Origin: CAZCPB01 sp964500365 | GTDB lineage: Bacteria; Planctomycetota; Phycisphaerae; Phycisphaerales; UBA1924 | Assembly (NCBI GenBank): GCA_964500365.1 | Contig: CAZCPB010000028.1 | Span: 1-23,278 of the forward strand | Reading direction: 5' to 3' | Length of the DNA stretch: 23,278 bases | Shown: positions 15,281 through 22,496 of the stretch, piece after piece | How positions within the stretch are numbered: the first letter of the stretch is position 1 | How the letters are laid out: each line of letters opens with the position of its first letter | The notes under the pieces: model-generated | Told to the model about the DNA's origin: nothing | Seen by the model: the letters and a program-made list of their open reading frames with translations, nothing else | Databases searched by the model: none | Program-made: the position numbers and the translations under genes

Positions 15281-17410
15281 TCACGCCGCGTGGGCGGTCA
15301 GGCCCTTGGCCCAGATCGACAGCACGAGGAGCATGTACAGCCGCTGGGAGTGGTCGCGTTTGTGGTTCATGTGCTCGTCGAGCATCCGGCGGACGAACTT
15401 CATGTTGAGGTCGATGCCCAGGGACGGTGAACCCCAGGGTTCGGCGGACTCGAGGTGGTCCATGAGCAGTTGCTTCATGCTGCCGTAGTCGGAGCGGAAC
15501 CAGTCGCCGATGGGGATTGCGAAGCCCTGCTTGGGGCGGTCAACGATCTCGGAGGGGAAGTACTTGCGGGCGACGGCGCGGAGGAGGCCTTTGCGCTGGC
15601 CGCGGGGCATAAGCAGGTCGGCTGGTGCTCGAAGAGCTGGACCTGCCACTCCAGGGGCCAGAAACGGGCAGCGCACTTCAAGGCCTACCGCCATCGATGC
15701 AGTGTCGGTCTTCCGAAGCAAATCGTCCGGGAGGTAGGAACACAGGTCCGAATCCATTGCCTCTTCCGCACTCCAGAACTCATGGTCGCTGACCCAGCGA
15801 AAGAACCCCCTTCTGGTTCGGTACTCCGGAACAAGGCGACAGAGATGTTCCAATGGGAATATCGAAACGAGATCGAGGTACATATCTCCACGCGCGGCCT
15901 CCGCCAGCCGAGCCAGACGCGACCGTGTCGAGTCGGCCGAGCGCCCTTGCGACATGTACAGCGGCAAGAGTACGGGCCACACACGAGCGAGCCAGCGGAT
16001 CGCGAGGTAGCGGTCATAGCCGGCAAACAACTCGTCACCACCATCGCCAGACAACGCAACCGTGACGTACGTTCTCGTTGCGCGGCTCACCCAATGCGTT
16101 GGGAGCAGTGAGCTATCGCCGAATGGAACCCCCATCAGATCGATCAGCGTCAGCACATCGTTCGCGGGGTCGGAAGAGCAGTCGAGAACGGTGTGCCGGG
16201 TGCCGATTGCCTTGGCGACTTGAACCGCATGGGCTGTTTCATCAAATCCAGGCACGGGCATTCGAATAGAGAACGAGCTGACGGAGCCCTGTAAACGGTG
16301 CGCAAAGCGTGTGATCAAGGAAGAGTCAATCCCTCCGGACAAAAAGCACCCGATGGGAGCGTCCGCCACGAACCGCTCATGAACCGCGGCGATCAGCGCT
16401 GCTTCGATCTGGTCGGCGTTCAGGCGGCCAGTCCGAGGGAATCCCACTTCTCCCCAAGGCCCGCGCCAGTAGCGGCCCCAATACGCGTCAGTCTCGTACC
16501 ACTCTTGCTCGCACGTGTTGCCGAGCCGGGTCGTCGCAGAGATTGGCGTTGCAGAAATCAGCGAGTGTGGGGGAAGATCGCACGATCCGTACCGAATCCA
16601 ACGGTGCAGTCGGTCAGCAGGAACTGTGTTCGACTTCCCCGCCGCGCGGAGAACCCGAGCGAGCGCTGGAACTGTGCTTGCGAAGCTCCAAAGACCGGCG
16701 CCGAGTGATGAGTGATACAGCGGCTTCTGCCCGAACGGATCGCGAGCGAGCGTGATGGTGCCCGTCATTCGATCCCAAGTGGCAACCGCAAACATGTCAT
16801 GAAAGCGCGAAAAGGCCGATTCGCTTCGAAGCGGCACGTTGCCTTCCTGGATTAGGCTTCCCGGACCCCACTCCCTCCACCCGTGCAGCAGCACCTCGGT
16901 GTCGCTGTGGTCCGTCGCGAACACGTGCCCGACCTTCTGCAGTTCCTTGCGGAGCTCGAGGTGGTTGTAGATGCACCCGTTGAAGACGACCGCCAGGAGC
17001 GAACCACTCTCGCGTTTCCCCGCCGCTATCGGAAGGCTCGGGCTCCCGGACACGGGCCAGTCTCCAACGCTCGCGGACTGCGGGGCCAATGCGCTGCACC
17101 TTGGGCACACGTGGCACGGCGTTTCCAGGTACGGCCCGTCCTCGCGCTTCAGCAGTGCCGTACCACCCTGCACCATCGGCTGCCACCCGTCGCGGTGGTC
17201 GATGATCGACAGCCGCCGGTGCACCAGCGCCACGTCAACCACGCTGCCGTCATCTCGAACGACGCGATCTCTGAAGCGGCCCTTCCCGTCCGGCCCCCGG
17301 TGCTTCACGGCGTCGTCGATGATGTCGAGCCACGCCTCGGGGATCGCGACCTCCGGCGGGGGGACCTCGCCGCGCGGGTGGACTCGAAGGATGCCGCCGA
17401 TGCCGCACAT
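15281..17410 (-). CDS. asnB: Asparagine synthetase (glutamine-hydrolysing) with cysteine-rich insertion
   Basis: A 709-residue class II glutamine amidotransferase plus synthetase. Cys2 after the initiator Met is the glutaminase nucleophile (MCGIGG). Other glutaminase marks are HRGPDGKG (37-44), RRLSIID (65-71) and FNGCIYN (143-149, usually NGEIYN). The synthetase PP-loop is FLSGGIDSS (356-364), followed by LSGDGGDELFAGYDR (453-467). Typical AsnB is 550-650 residues. The extra length includes about 55 residues inserted between QPMV and VVFNG (84-138) with CHVCPRC at 99-105, and a shorter insertion near 186-202. It makes Asn from Asp and Gln with ATP, or by analogy with other AsnB-like proteins amidates a cell-wall peptide; the murein amidase gene downstream makes the second idea worth a test. 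The central part has visibly lower GC than its ends. Confidence 0.9.
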   Translation of the reverse strand: MCGIGGILRVHPRGEVPPPEVAIPEAWLDIIDDAVKHRGPDGKGRFRDRVVRDDGSVVDVALVHRRLSIIDHRDGWQPMVQGGTALLKREDGPYLETPCHVCPRCSALAPQSASVGDWPVSGSPSLPIAAGKRESGSLLAVVFNGCIYNHLELRKELQKVGHVFATDHSDTEVLLHGWREWGPGSLIQEGNVPLRSESAFSRFHDMFAVATWDRMTGTITLARDPFGQKPLYHSSLGAGLWSFASTVPALARVLRAAGKSNTVPADRLHRWIRYGSCDLPPHSLISATPISATTRLGNTCEQEWYETDAYWGRYWRGPWGEVGFPRTGRLNADQIEAALIAAVHERFVADAPIGCFLSGGIDSSLITRFAHRLQGSVSSFSIRMPVPGFDETAHAVQVAKAIGTRHTVLDCSSDPANDVLTLIDLMGVPFGDSSLLPTHWVSRATRTYVTVALSGDGGDELFAGYDRYLAIRWLARVWPVLLPLYMSQGRSADSTRSRLARLAEAARGDMYLDLVSIFPLEHLCRLVPEYRTRRGFFRWVSDHEFWSAEEAMDSDLCSYLPDDLLRKTDTASMAVGLEVRCPFLAPGVAGPALRAPADLLMPRGQRKGLLRAVARKYFPSEIVDRPKQGFAIPIGDWFRSDYGSMKQLLMDHLESAEPWGSPSLGIDLNMKFVRRMLDEHMNHKRDHSQRLYMLLVLSIWAKGLTAHAA

Positions 17411-17510
17411 GGAGCAGCATCAAAGCGGCCGAACGGCGCAAGGGCAATCGCGCCGATGAGCGCGTGCCATTCACGAGGCGAACAACGATGGGCCGTTCTC
17501 GCGCCGCGCG

Positions 17511-17885
17511 CTACTGAGGCGGCGCCGTGTAGTTCTGCGCCGCCGACTGCATGCACGACGACAGCCCCCACTGCGTGAGCGACGTGATTGCCGCGAAGAT
17601 CGCGGCAATGACCAGGCCCTTCTTGAAGTCGATCCCGCCCAGGGCTTTGAGCAACAGCGACATGATGCACAGCGAGATCCCGGTGAGGATCACGGTGTCG
17701 ACGATCCCCGGTAATTCGAGGCCCCCGAGGAAGTACCCGGCCACGCCGGTGGCGATGCCGTTCAGGAAGACCACGGCCATCGCCCTGCCGATCGACATCT
17801 CCTCGTTGGCGATCACGCCGGTGATCCAGGCCAGCACGAAGCCCATGACCGCCAGGATGAACACGAAGATCAGGATGCCGAACAT
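17511..17885 (-). CDS. Small four-helix membrane protein, unknown function
   Basis: A 124-residue hydrophobic protein not recognised as a family. Four membrane segments are likely at about 2-24, 34-54, 60-82 and 88-106. A short polar C-terminus (SCMQSAAQNYTAPPQ) ends it. There are few charged residues apart from the loops NEEMSIGR and FKKG. It has the clearest Shine-Dalgarno site of the window (AAAGGAGGG, four bases before ATG), so good expression is plausible. It diverges from xylA over 98 bases and lies 100 bases upstream of asnB on the same strand. No function can be assigned. Confidence 0.75.
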   Translation of the reverse strand: MFGILIFVFILAVMGFVLAWITGVIANEEMSIGRAMAVVFLNGIATGVAGYFLGGLELPGIVDTVILTGISLCIMSLLLKALGGIDFKKGLVIAAIFAAITSLTQWGLSSCMQSAAQNYTAPPQ

Positions 17886-17889
17886 GGAG

Positions 17890-17898
17890 CCCTCCTTT
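17890..17898 (-). promoter_or_regulatory. Strong Shine-Dalgarno site of the small membrane protein
   Basis: AAAGGAGGG on the minus strand, four bases before ATG at 17885. It is near-perfect anti-SD complementarity, unlike most genes in the window. Confidence 0.7.
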
Positions 17899-17983
17899 GA
17901 CGCGGGCGAGCATACCGATCGCGTGAGATTCGTGCAGGGCGAGCCGGTTCGTCGAGTGCCGCGGACGCTATTCTGCTTACCTC

Positions 17984-19156
17984 ATGGCAGACCGCTTGAC
18001 TCCCGCTCCCTCCGACCGCTTCACCTTCGGCCTCTGGACCGTCGGCAACACCGGGCGCGATCCCTTCGGCGAACCGACCCGCCCGCGTCTCTCCCCCGCC
18101 GAGATCGTCGATCTCCTCGGTGAGGTCGGCGGCGTCCACGGTGTCAACTTCCACGACAACGACCTGGTCCCCATCGATGCCTCCCCCGCCGAGTCTGACG
18201 CGATCAAGCGCGACTTCCGGCGTGCCCTTCGACGCACCCGCCTCAAGGTCGCGATGGCGACGACGAACCTCTTCTCAGACCCGGTCTTCAAGGACGGCGC
18301 CTTCACGAGCAACGACGCCGAGGTCCGCGCCTATGCGATCCAGAAAACCATGCGAGGCCTCGACCTCGGCGCCGAGTTCGGCGCGAAGATCTACGTCTTC
18401 TGGGGCGGGCGCGAGGGCGTCGAGACCGACGCCGCCAAGGACCCGATCGAATCCGAGCGCCGCTTCCGGCGCGCACTCGATTTCCTGTGCGGCTACTCGA
18501 AGTCCAGGGGCTACGGCTATCGCTTCGCCCTCGAAGCCAAGCCCAACGAGCCGCGCGGCCACATGTACTTCGCGACCACCGGCCACTACCTCGCCCTGAT
18601 CCCGACCCTCAAGCACCCCGAGATGGTCGGCGTGAACCCCGAGGTCGCCCACGAGCACATGGCCGGGCTCAACTTCGTCCACGCCGCGGCCGCCGCCCTT
18701 GCCGCGGGCAAGCTCTTCCACATCGACCTGAACGACCAGGAGTTCGGGCGCTACGACCAGGACTTCCGCTTCGGCTCGGCCAACCTGAAGCACGCGTTCT
18801 TCCTCGTGAAGCTGCTCGAAGACAACGCCTACCGCGGCTTCAAGCACTTCGACGCCCACGCGTACCGCACCGCCGACCGGGCCGATGTCATCGCCTTCGC
18901 GCGGGGCTGCATGCGGACGTACCTGATCCTGAAGGACAAGGCCCGGCGCTGGAACGCCGACCCGACCGTCCGGCGGCTCCGGGCGCGCATCCACCGCGAC
19001 GACCGAAGGCTCGACGCCCTCACCTCGGAGTTTTCACGCGCTCGGGCTGCGGCACTGCTGGCGCGCGGGTTCGATCGGGAGCGCCGGGCGCGCCGCCCGC
19101 TTCCGTACGAGGCCCTGGACCAGCGGACGATGGAGATCCTGATGGGTGTGGCGTAG
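17984..19156 (+). CDS. xylA: Xylose isomerase, class I (Thermus/actinobacterial type)
   Basis: A 390-residue metal-dependent aldose-ketose isomerase (xylose to xylulose, glucose to fructose). It matches the short class I enzymes of Thermus and Streptomyces from end to end: FTFGLWTVGNTGRDPFG (13-29), catalytic His57 in NFHDND, NLFSDPVFKDGAF (95-107), GGREG (141-145), metal ligands Glu184, Glu220, His223, Asp248, Asp258, Asp260 and Asp290, and catalytic Lys186. Two small departures: the usual EPKPNEPRGD reads EAKPNEPRGH, changing Pro185 and the residue after Arg-Gly. The metal ligands and Lys are intact, so activity is expected. No xylulokinase or sugar transporter is adjacent. It diverges from the small membrane protein, and its last 137 bases overlap a convergent gene. 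Confidence 0.95.
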   Translation: MADRLTPAPSDRFTFGLWTVGNTGRDPFGEPTRPRLSPAEIVDLLGEVGGVHGVNFHDNDLVPIDASPAESDAIKRDFRRALRRTRLKVAMATTNLFSDPVFKDGAFTSNDAEVRAYAIQKTMRGLDLGAEFGAKIYVFWGGREGVETDAAKDPIESERRFRRALDFLCGYSKSRGYGYRFALEAKPNEPRGHMYFATTGHYLALIPTLKHPEMVGVNPEVAHEHMAGLNFVHAAAAALAAGKLFHIDLNDQEFGRYDQDFRFGSANLKHAFFLVKLLEDNAYRGFKHFDAHAYRTADRADVIAFARGCMRTYLILKDKARRWNADPTVRRLRARIHRDDRRLDALTSEFSRARAAALLARGFDRERRARRPLPYEALDQRTMEILMGVA

Positions 19157-19763
19157 CGCGAGCGTCCGGCCCCGCCGTGGTCGTCTGGCGCGGCATGAGC
19201 CAGCGGATCGACTTCTCGATCAGCGGGTTGGCCGAGATCAGGTCCGTCCCGCCTTTGATCGCCCGCTGCTCGTTGCGGAGCATCCAGAACGTGTGCAGCA
19301 CGCGCACCGCCGCGATCCCGCAGCCGAACCCCATCGCCGTTGAGTACGCCACGCTGTGCCCGCCTTTGAGCAGCATGTGCTGAAGGCTGAGGGCGATCAC
19401 GTAAAGCAGGGGCGAGAGGACCGCCCGCTCGAACTGCACCAGCGTCGCGTCGCGAAGGAACGAAAGCTCGACGTACCCGGCCCCCCTGATCCGGGGCACG
19501 CGCCGCGGCATGTGGTTGGCGACAAAGTGCAGCACGTAGTACGCGGCCACGTCCGCGACCACGTCCACCCAGAACGTCAGAAAGTTGATGATGAACTCGC
19601 GTGACACCGGCGCGATCGTCTCATCCAGCCAGGCGATCACGCCCCACTCTTCCGCCTGGTGCATCACGCCCACGGTGACGCCCAGGGCCGCCGCGCCGGC
19701 CACGACGATGTTCACGTTCACGTTGACGACGCGCCGGTCGTACAGGCGGGTAAACCAACCCAT
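19020..19763 (-). CDS. Four-helix membrane protein with disordered tail, unknown function
   Basis: A 247-residue protein not recognised as a named family. Hydrophobic segments lie at about 17-35, 58-82, 113-132 and 139-160, so four membrane spans are likely. A short Asn/Val repeat (VNVNVNIV) opens the first. Basic loops (MPRRVPRIRG at 85-94, RNEQRAIKGG at 163-172) separate the later spans. After residue 190 the tail is Pro/Gly/Ala/Arg-rich and low in complexity; residues from about 203 to the end are encoded opposite the 3' end of xylA. The folded part does not overlap xylA, which supports it as a real gene whose tail was extended through the neighbour. No Shine-Dalgarno site is visible at ATG 19763. 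It follows the DNA methyltransferase by 27 bases on the same strand. Confidence 0.65.
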   Translation of the reverse strand: MGWFTRLYDRRVVNVNVNIVVAGAAALGVTVGVMHQAEEWGVIAWLDETIAPVSREFIINFLTFWVDVVADVAAYYVLHFVANHMPRRVPRIRGAGYVELSFLRDATLVQFERAVLSPLLYVIALSLQHMLLKGGHSVAYSTAMGFGCGIAAVRVLHTFWMLRNEQRAIKGGTDLISANPLIEKSIRWLMPRQTTTAGPDARATPHPSGSPSSAGPGPRTEAGGAPGAPDRTRAPAVPQPERVKTPR

Positions 19764-19781
19764 GCGGGCAACTCTAGCGAA

Positions 19782-19816
19782 GGCGGGGCGTCACCGCCGG
19801 GAAATTGCGCCCCGCC
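19782..19816 (-). terminator. Nine-base GC inverted repeat at the methyltransferase 3' end
   Basis: GGCGGGGCG (minus strand, 19808-19816) pairs with CGCCCCGCC (19782-19790) across a 17-base loop that spans the methyltransferase stop codon. No T-run follows. It could be an attenuator or RNA-stability hairpin between this gene and the membrane protein downstream. Confidence 0.3.
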
Positions 19817-20615
19817 CCGCTGAGCGGTGGCGCCGGGCCGGGCTTGGCGCGCCAACCGAGGCGGCCGGGGCGCGCACGCGCTCGCCCGCGAGCTTCACCG
19901 CCGCGGCACTGAGGTCGCCCCCGATCGCCCGCCTCCCCGCGCCCAGCGCGGCAACCAGGGTTGTCCCCGACCCGCAGCACGGGTCCAGAACCGTCCCCCC
20001 CGGCGGGCAGCACGCCCGGACCAGGAGGTCGAGCAGCGCCAGCGGCTTCTGCGTGGGGTAGCCCGTACGCTCCGCGGCCATGTTGTTGAGGGACGGGATG
20101 TCCAGGACGTCGGTCGCCTTCTTCGTCATACCGCGCATCCGCGCGCTCGTCGCCGGCACGCGCGGCGGGTCGAAGTAGTAGAGGTCCGGGTTAAGGCAGT
20201 AGAACAGGATGTCATCGTGCTTTCGCGCGAAGCGCCGCGGGCCGCTGCCCCCCAGGCCGTACGACCAGATCAGGTGGTTCACGAATCGGTCCGGGCCGAG
20301 AACGTCGTCGAGCATGAGGCGGACGTGGTGGCTGGTCCGCCAGTCGACGTGCAGCAGCAGATTGGCGCTCGGCTTGAGCGCGTGGAGCGTGGCCTCCACC
20401 CGCTCCCGGAGCCACGCGATGTAGTGGGGGACCGACGGCCACGAGTCGTCGTACCCGGCGACCGCGGGCCGGGAAAGCCTGTGCGCGTTGGCGGGCGTCG
20501 CCCTTGGAGTCCCGGTGTTGAAGGGAGGGTCGGCGTACACGAGGTCCACCGACCCGCGCTCGAGCGAGCGCGCCAGTTCGAGCCAGTCGCACTGCCGCAC
20601 ATCGGCGCCGGTCAT
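19791..20615 (-). CDS. Orphan DNA methyltransferase, beta class (N4-cytosine/N6-adenine)
   Basis: A 274-residue site-specific DNA methyltransferase of the N6_N4_Mtase family. Catalytic motif IV is near the N-terminus (VYADPPFN, DPPF at 29-32) and the SAM-binding motif I near the C-terminus (LDPCCGSGTTL, 210-220), the beta-class order. The GYPTQKP box (185-191) before motif I is typical. The usual Phe of DPF-x-GSG is Cys212. The region between (about 95-180) would hold the target-recognition part. DPPF is compatible with either N4-cytosine or N6-adenine, so the base cannot be decided. No restriction endonuclease gene is adjacent, so it looks solitary and perhaps regulatory. The start ATG 20615 overlaps the stop of the small membrane gene upstream (ATGA), which implies coupling. 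The frame is open further upstream, but that stretch overlaps the membrane gene and is not conserved-looking. Confidence 0.88.
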   Translation of the reverse strand: MTGADVRQCDWLELARSLERGSVDLVYADPPFNTGTPRATPANAHRLSRPAVAGYDDSWPSVPHYIAWLRERVEATLHALKPSANLLLHVDWRTSHHVRLMLDDVLGPDRFVNHLIWSYGLGGSGPRRFARKHDDILFYCLNPDLYYFDPPRVPATSARMRGMTKKATDVLDIPSLNNMAAERTGYPTQKPLALLDLLVRACCPPGGTVLDPCCGSGTTLVAALGAGRRAIGGDLSAAAVKLAGERVRAPAASVGAPSPARRHRSAGRGAISRR

Positions 20616-20923
20616 GGCGCGGGCTCGGCGGAACGCGGCGCCGGCTTCATGCGCACGGCCGCCAGCAGCAGCGCCGCCCCGGCAAGTCCCTGCACCGCGA
20701 GCGACCAGATCAGCACCCGCGCGAGCCGGCCCCCGACGAAGGCGTTGAGGCTGCCGAAGATCTCGTCGCGCGAGGGCGGCGAGGGGGCCGACTCGAGCCG
20801 GCGCTGCCACTCGTCGGCGAAGGCGTCCATCCCCGAGACGGCCCACATCCCGTTGAGCGCCGTGTTGGCGGCCGAGGCCAGCAGCACGACGCCGGACGCG
20901 GCGATAAGGGCGCGTGGGTTCAT
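20612..20923 (-). CDS. Small two-helix membrane protein coupled to the methyltransferase
   Basis: A 103-residue protein of unknown function. Hydrophobic segments are at about 5-28 and 68-91, with a soluble loop between them (GMDAFADEWQRRLESAP and onward) and a short Pro-rich C-terminus. The stop TGA overlaps the methyltransferase ATG in the four bases 20612-20615. The overlap supports it as a real gene. No family was recognised, and a link to DNA methylation is only positional. A possible -10 box lies six bases before its ATG, so the mRNA may be leaderless. Confidence 0.6.
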   Translation of the reverse strand: MNPRALIAASGVVLLASAANTALNGMWAVSGMDAFADEWQRRLESAPSPPSRDEIFGSLNAFVGGRLARVLIWSLAVQGLAGAALLLAAVRMKPAPRSAEPAP

Positions 20924-20929
20924 GAACGG

Positions 20930-20957
20930 AGTCTATCGCGGGCGCAACCGGTTTCGA
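20930..20957 (-). promoter_or_regulatory. Possible leaderless promoter for the membrane protein/methyltransferase pair
   Basis: On the minus strand TCGAAA (20952-20957) and TAGACT (20930-20935) are 16 bases apart, each matching consensus at 4/6. TAGACT ends six bases before ATG 20923, so transcription would begin at or next to the start codon. No Shine-Dalgarno site is present. Confidence 0.3.
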
Positions 20958-21049
20958 GTCGGCCCGCCTCGCCTACCGGACGGGGCGCGACAGGATCGAG
21001 ATCGTCTCGGTTACCAGCATCGCCGTGATCACTCGTACCGGCGACCCGT

Positions 21050-22399
21050 TCAGCGCACACCCTTCACCACCCCCCGCCCCACGCTGTAATACGCGAACCC
21101 CGCCTCGCGCATCTGCTGAGGCCGGTACAGGTTCCGCCCGTCGAAGATCACCCGCCCCTTCAGCGCCCTCCCAAGCCGGTCCCAGTCCGGGCTTTTGAAC
21201 TCGTCCCAGTCCGTGCACACCACCAGCGCATCGGCCCCCTCCGCCGCGCTGTACATGTCGGGCACGACCGTCGCGGCGGGCCCCAGTTCCTTCGCCGCGT
21301 TCTCCGCGGCCACGGGATCGAACGCCCTCACCGTCGCGCCGAACCCCACCGCCTTGCGGATCAGCGTGAGCGCCGGGGCCTCGCGGATGTCGTCGGTCCG
21401 CGGCTTGAACGAGAGCCCCCAGAACGCCAGGGTCTTGCCCGCCAGCCCCCCCGCGCCCTTGAAGTGCGCCTGAACCTTGTCGAAGAACCGGTCCCGCTGC
21501 TTCTGGTTCACCGCGTGCACGGCCTTGCTGAGCGTCGCCTCCATCCCCGCCTTGTCCCCCATCATGATGCACGCCAGCGTGTCCTTGGGGAAGCACGAGC
21601 CCCCGTAGCCCAGGCCCGGGTACAGGAACTGGTGCCCGATCCGCTTGTCCGAGCACATCCCCTCGCGGACCTTCGCGATGTCCGCCCCGTACGCCTCGCA
21701 CAGGTTGGCCATCTCGTTGATGAAGCTGATCTTGGTCGCCAGGAAGTTGTTGCTGGCGTACTTGACCATCTCGCTCGACAGGATGTCCATGATGAAGATC
21801 GGGTGCCCGTTGCGCACGAACGGGTCGTACAGGTCGCGGAAGAACCGCGCCGCCTCCTCGTCCTCCACGCCGCAGACCACCCGGTCGGGCTTGTTGAAGT
21901 CGTTGATCGCGTCCCCTTCCTTCAGGAACTCGGGGTTGTCGGCGACGTGGAACGCAAAGCCCGGCCCCAGCCGCTCGCGGAGCCGGTCGCGCACCGCGAT
22001 CGTCGTCCCGACCGGCACCGTGCTCTTGACGACCACGACCGGGGCGCGCAGGCCCGGGGCGCGGCCCTTGAACGCCTCCGCGATGTCGTCGGCCGCGCCC
22101 ATCACGTACGACAGGTCGGTGTGCCCGCGCTCGTCGCTGGGCGTCCCCACGCAGATGAAGACCGAGTCGGCGTCGGCATACGCCTCGCGCTTGTCGAGCG
22201 TGAACTTCAGCCGCCCGGCCTTGATGCTCCGCTCCATCAGCTCCTCGAGCCCCGGCTCGTAGATCGGGCACACGCCCCGCTTGAGCAACTCGATCTTCCG
22301 CGCATCCACGTCCAGGCACGTCACGGTGTTGCCCGTGTTCGCGAAGCACACGCCCGTGACCAGCCCGACGTACCCCGTGCCCACCATCGTCAATCGCAT
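21050..22399 (-). CDS. ugd: UDP-glucose 6-dehydrogenase
   Basis: A 449-residue NAD-dependent enzyme oxidising UDP-glucose to UDP-glucuronate for exopolysaccharide or envelope glycans. The N-terminal Rossmann motif is GTGYVG (7-12). CVGTP (83-87), KSTVPVGT (125-132) and NPEFLKEG (155-162, with Glu157) follow. The active-site Lys213 is in MVKYASN. Cys269, the nucleophile, lies in GLGYGGSCFPKD (263-272 and on). The C-terminal UDP-binding half carries FKPRTDDIREAPAL (331-344) and DGRNLY (420-425). The length fits the bacterial UGD family. The start is ATG 22399 with GAGGAA seven bases upstream. It diverges from a methyltransferase gene over 97 bases. No glycosyltransferase lies next to it in the window. 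Confidence 0.95.
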   Translation of the reverse strand: MRLTMVGTGYVGLVTGVCFANTGNTVTCLDVDARKIELLKRGVCPIYEPGLEELMERSIKAGRLKFTLDKREAYADADSVFICVGTPSDERGHTDLSYVMGAADDIAEAFKGRAPGLRAPVVVVKSTVPVGTTIAVRDRLRERLGPGFAFHVADNPEFLKEGDAINDFNKPDRVVCGVEDEEAARFFRDLYDPFVRNGHPIFIMDILSSEMVKYASNNFLATKISFINEMANLCEAYGADIAKVREGMCSDKRIGHQFLYPGLGYGGSCFPKDTLACIMMGDKAGMEATLSKAVHAVNQKQRDRFFDKVQAHFKGAGGLAGKTLAFWGLSFKPRTDDIREAPALTLIRKAVGFGATVRAFDPVAAENAAKELGPAATVVPDMYSAAEGADALVVCTDWDEFKSPDWDRLGRALKGRVIFDGRNLYRPQQMREAGFAYYSVGRGVVKGVR

Positions 22400-22496
22400 G
22401 TATTGGTTCCTCGGGGGCGCTCGGCGCGCCGCGCGGGGGAGGATAGGGCGCCGTGGGTTCGGCGACGGGCGCGCCGCGGCCTACGCTGGCCATCCC

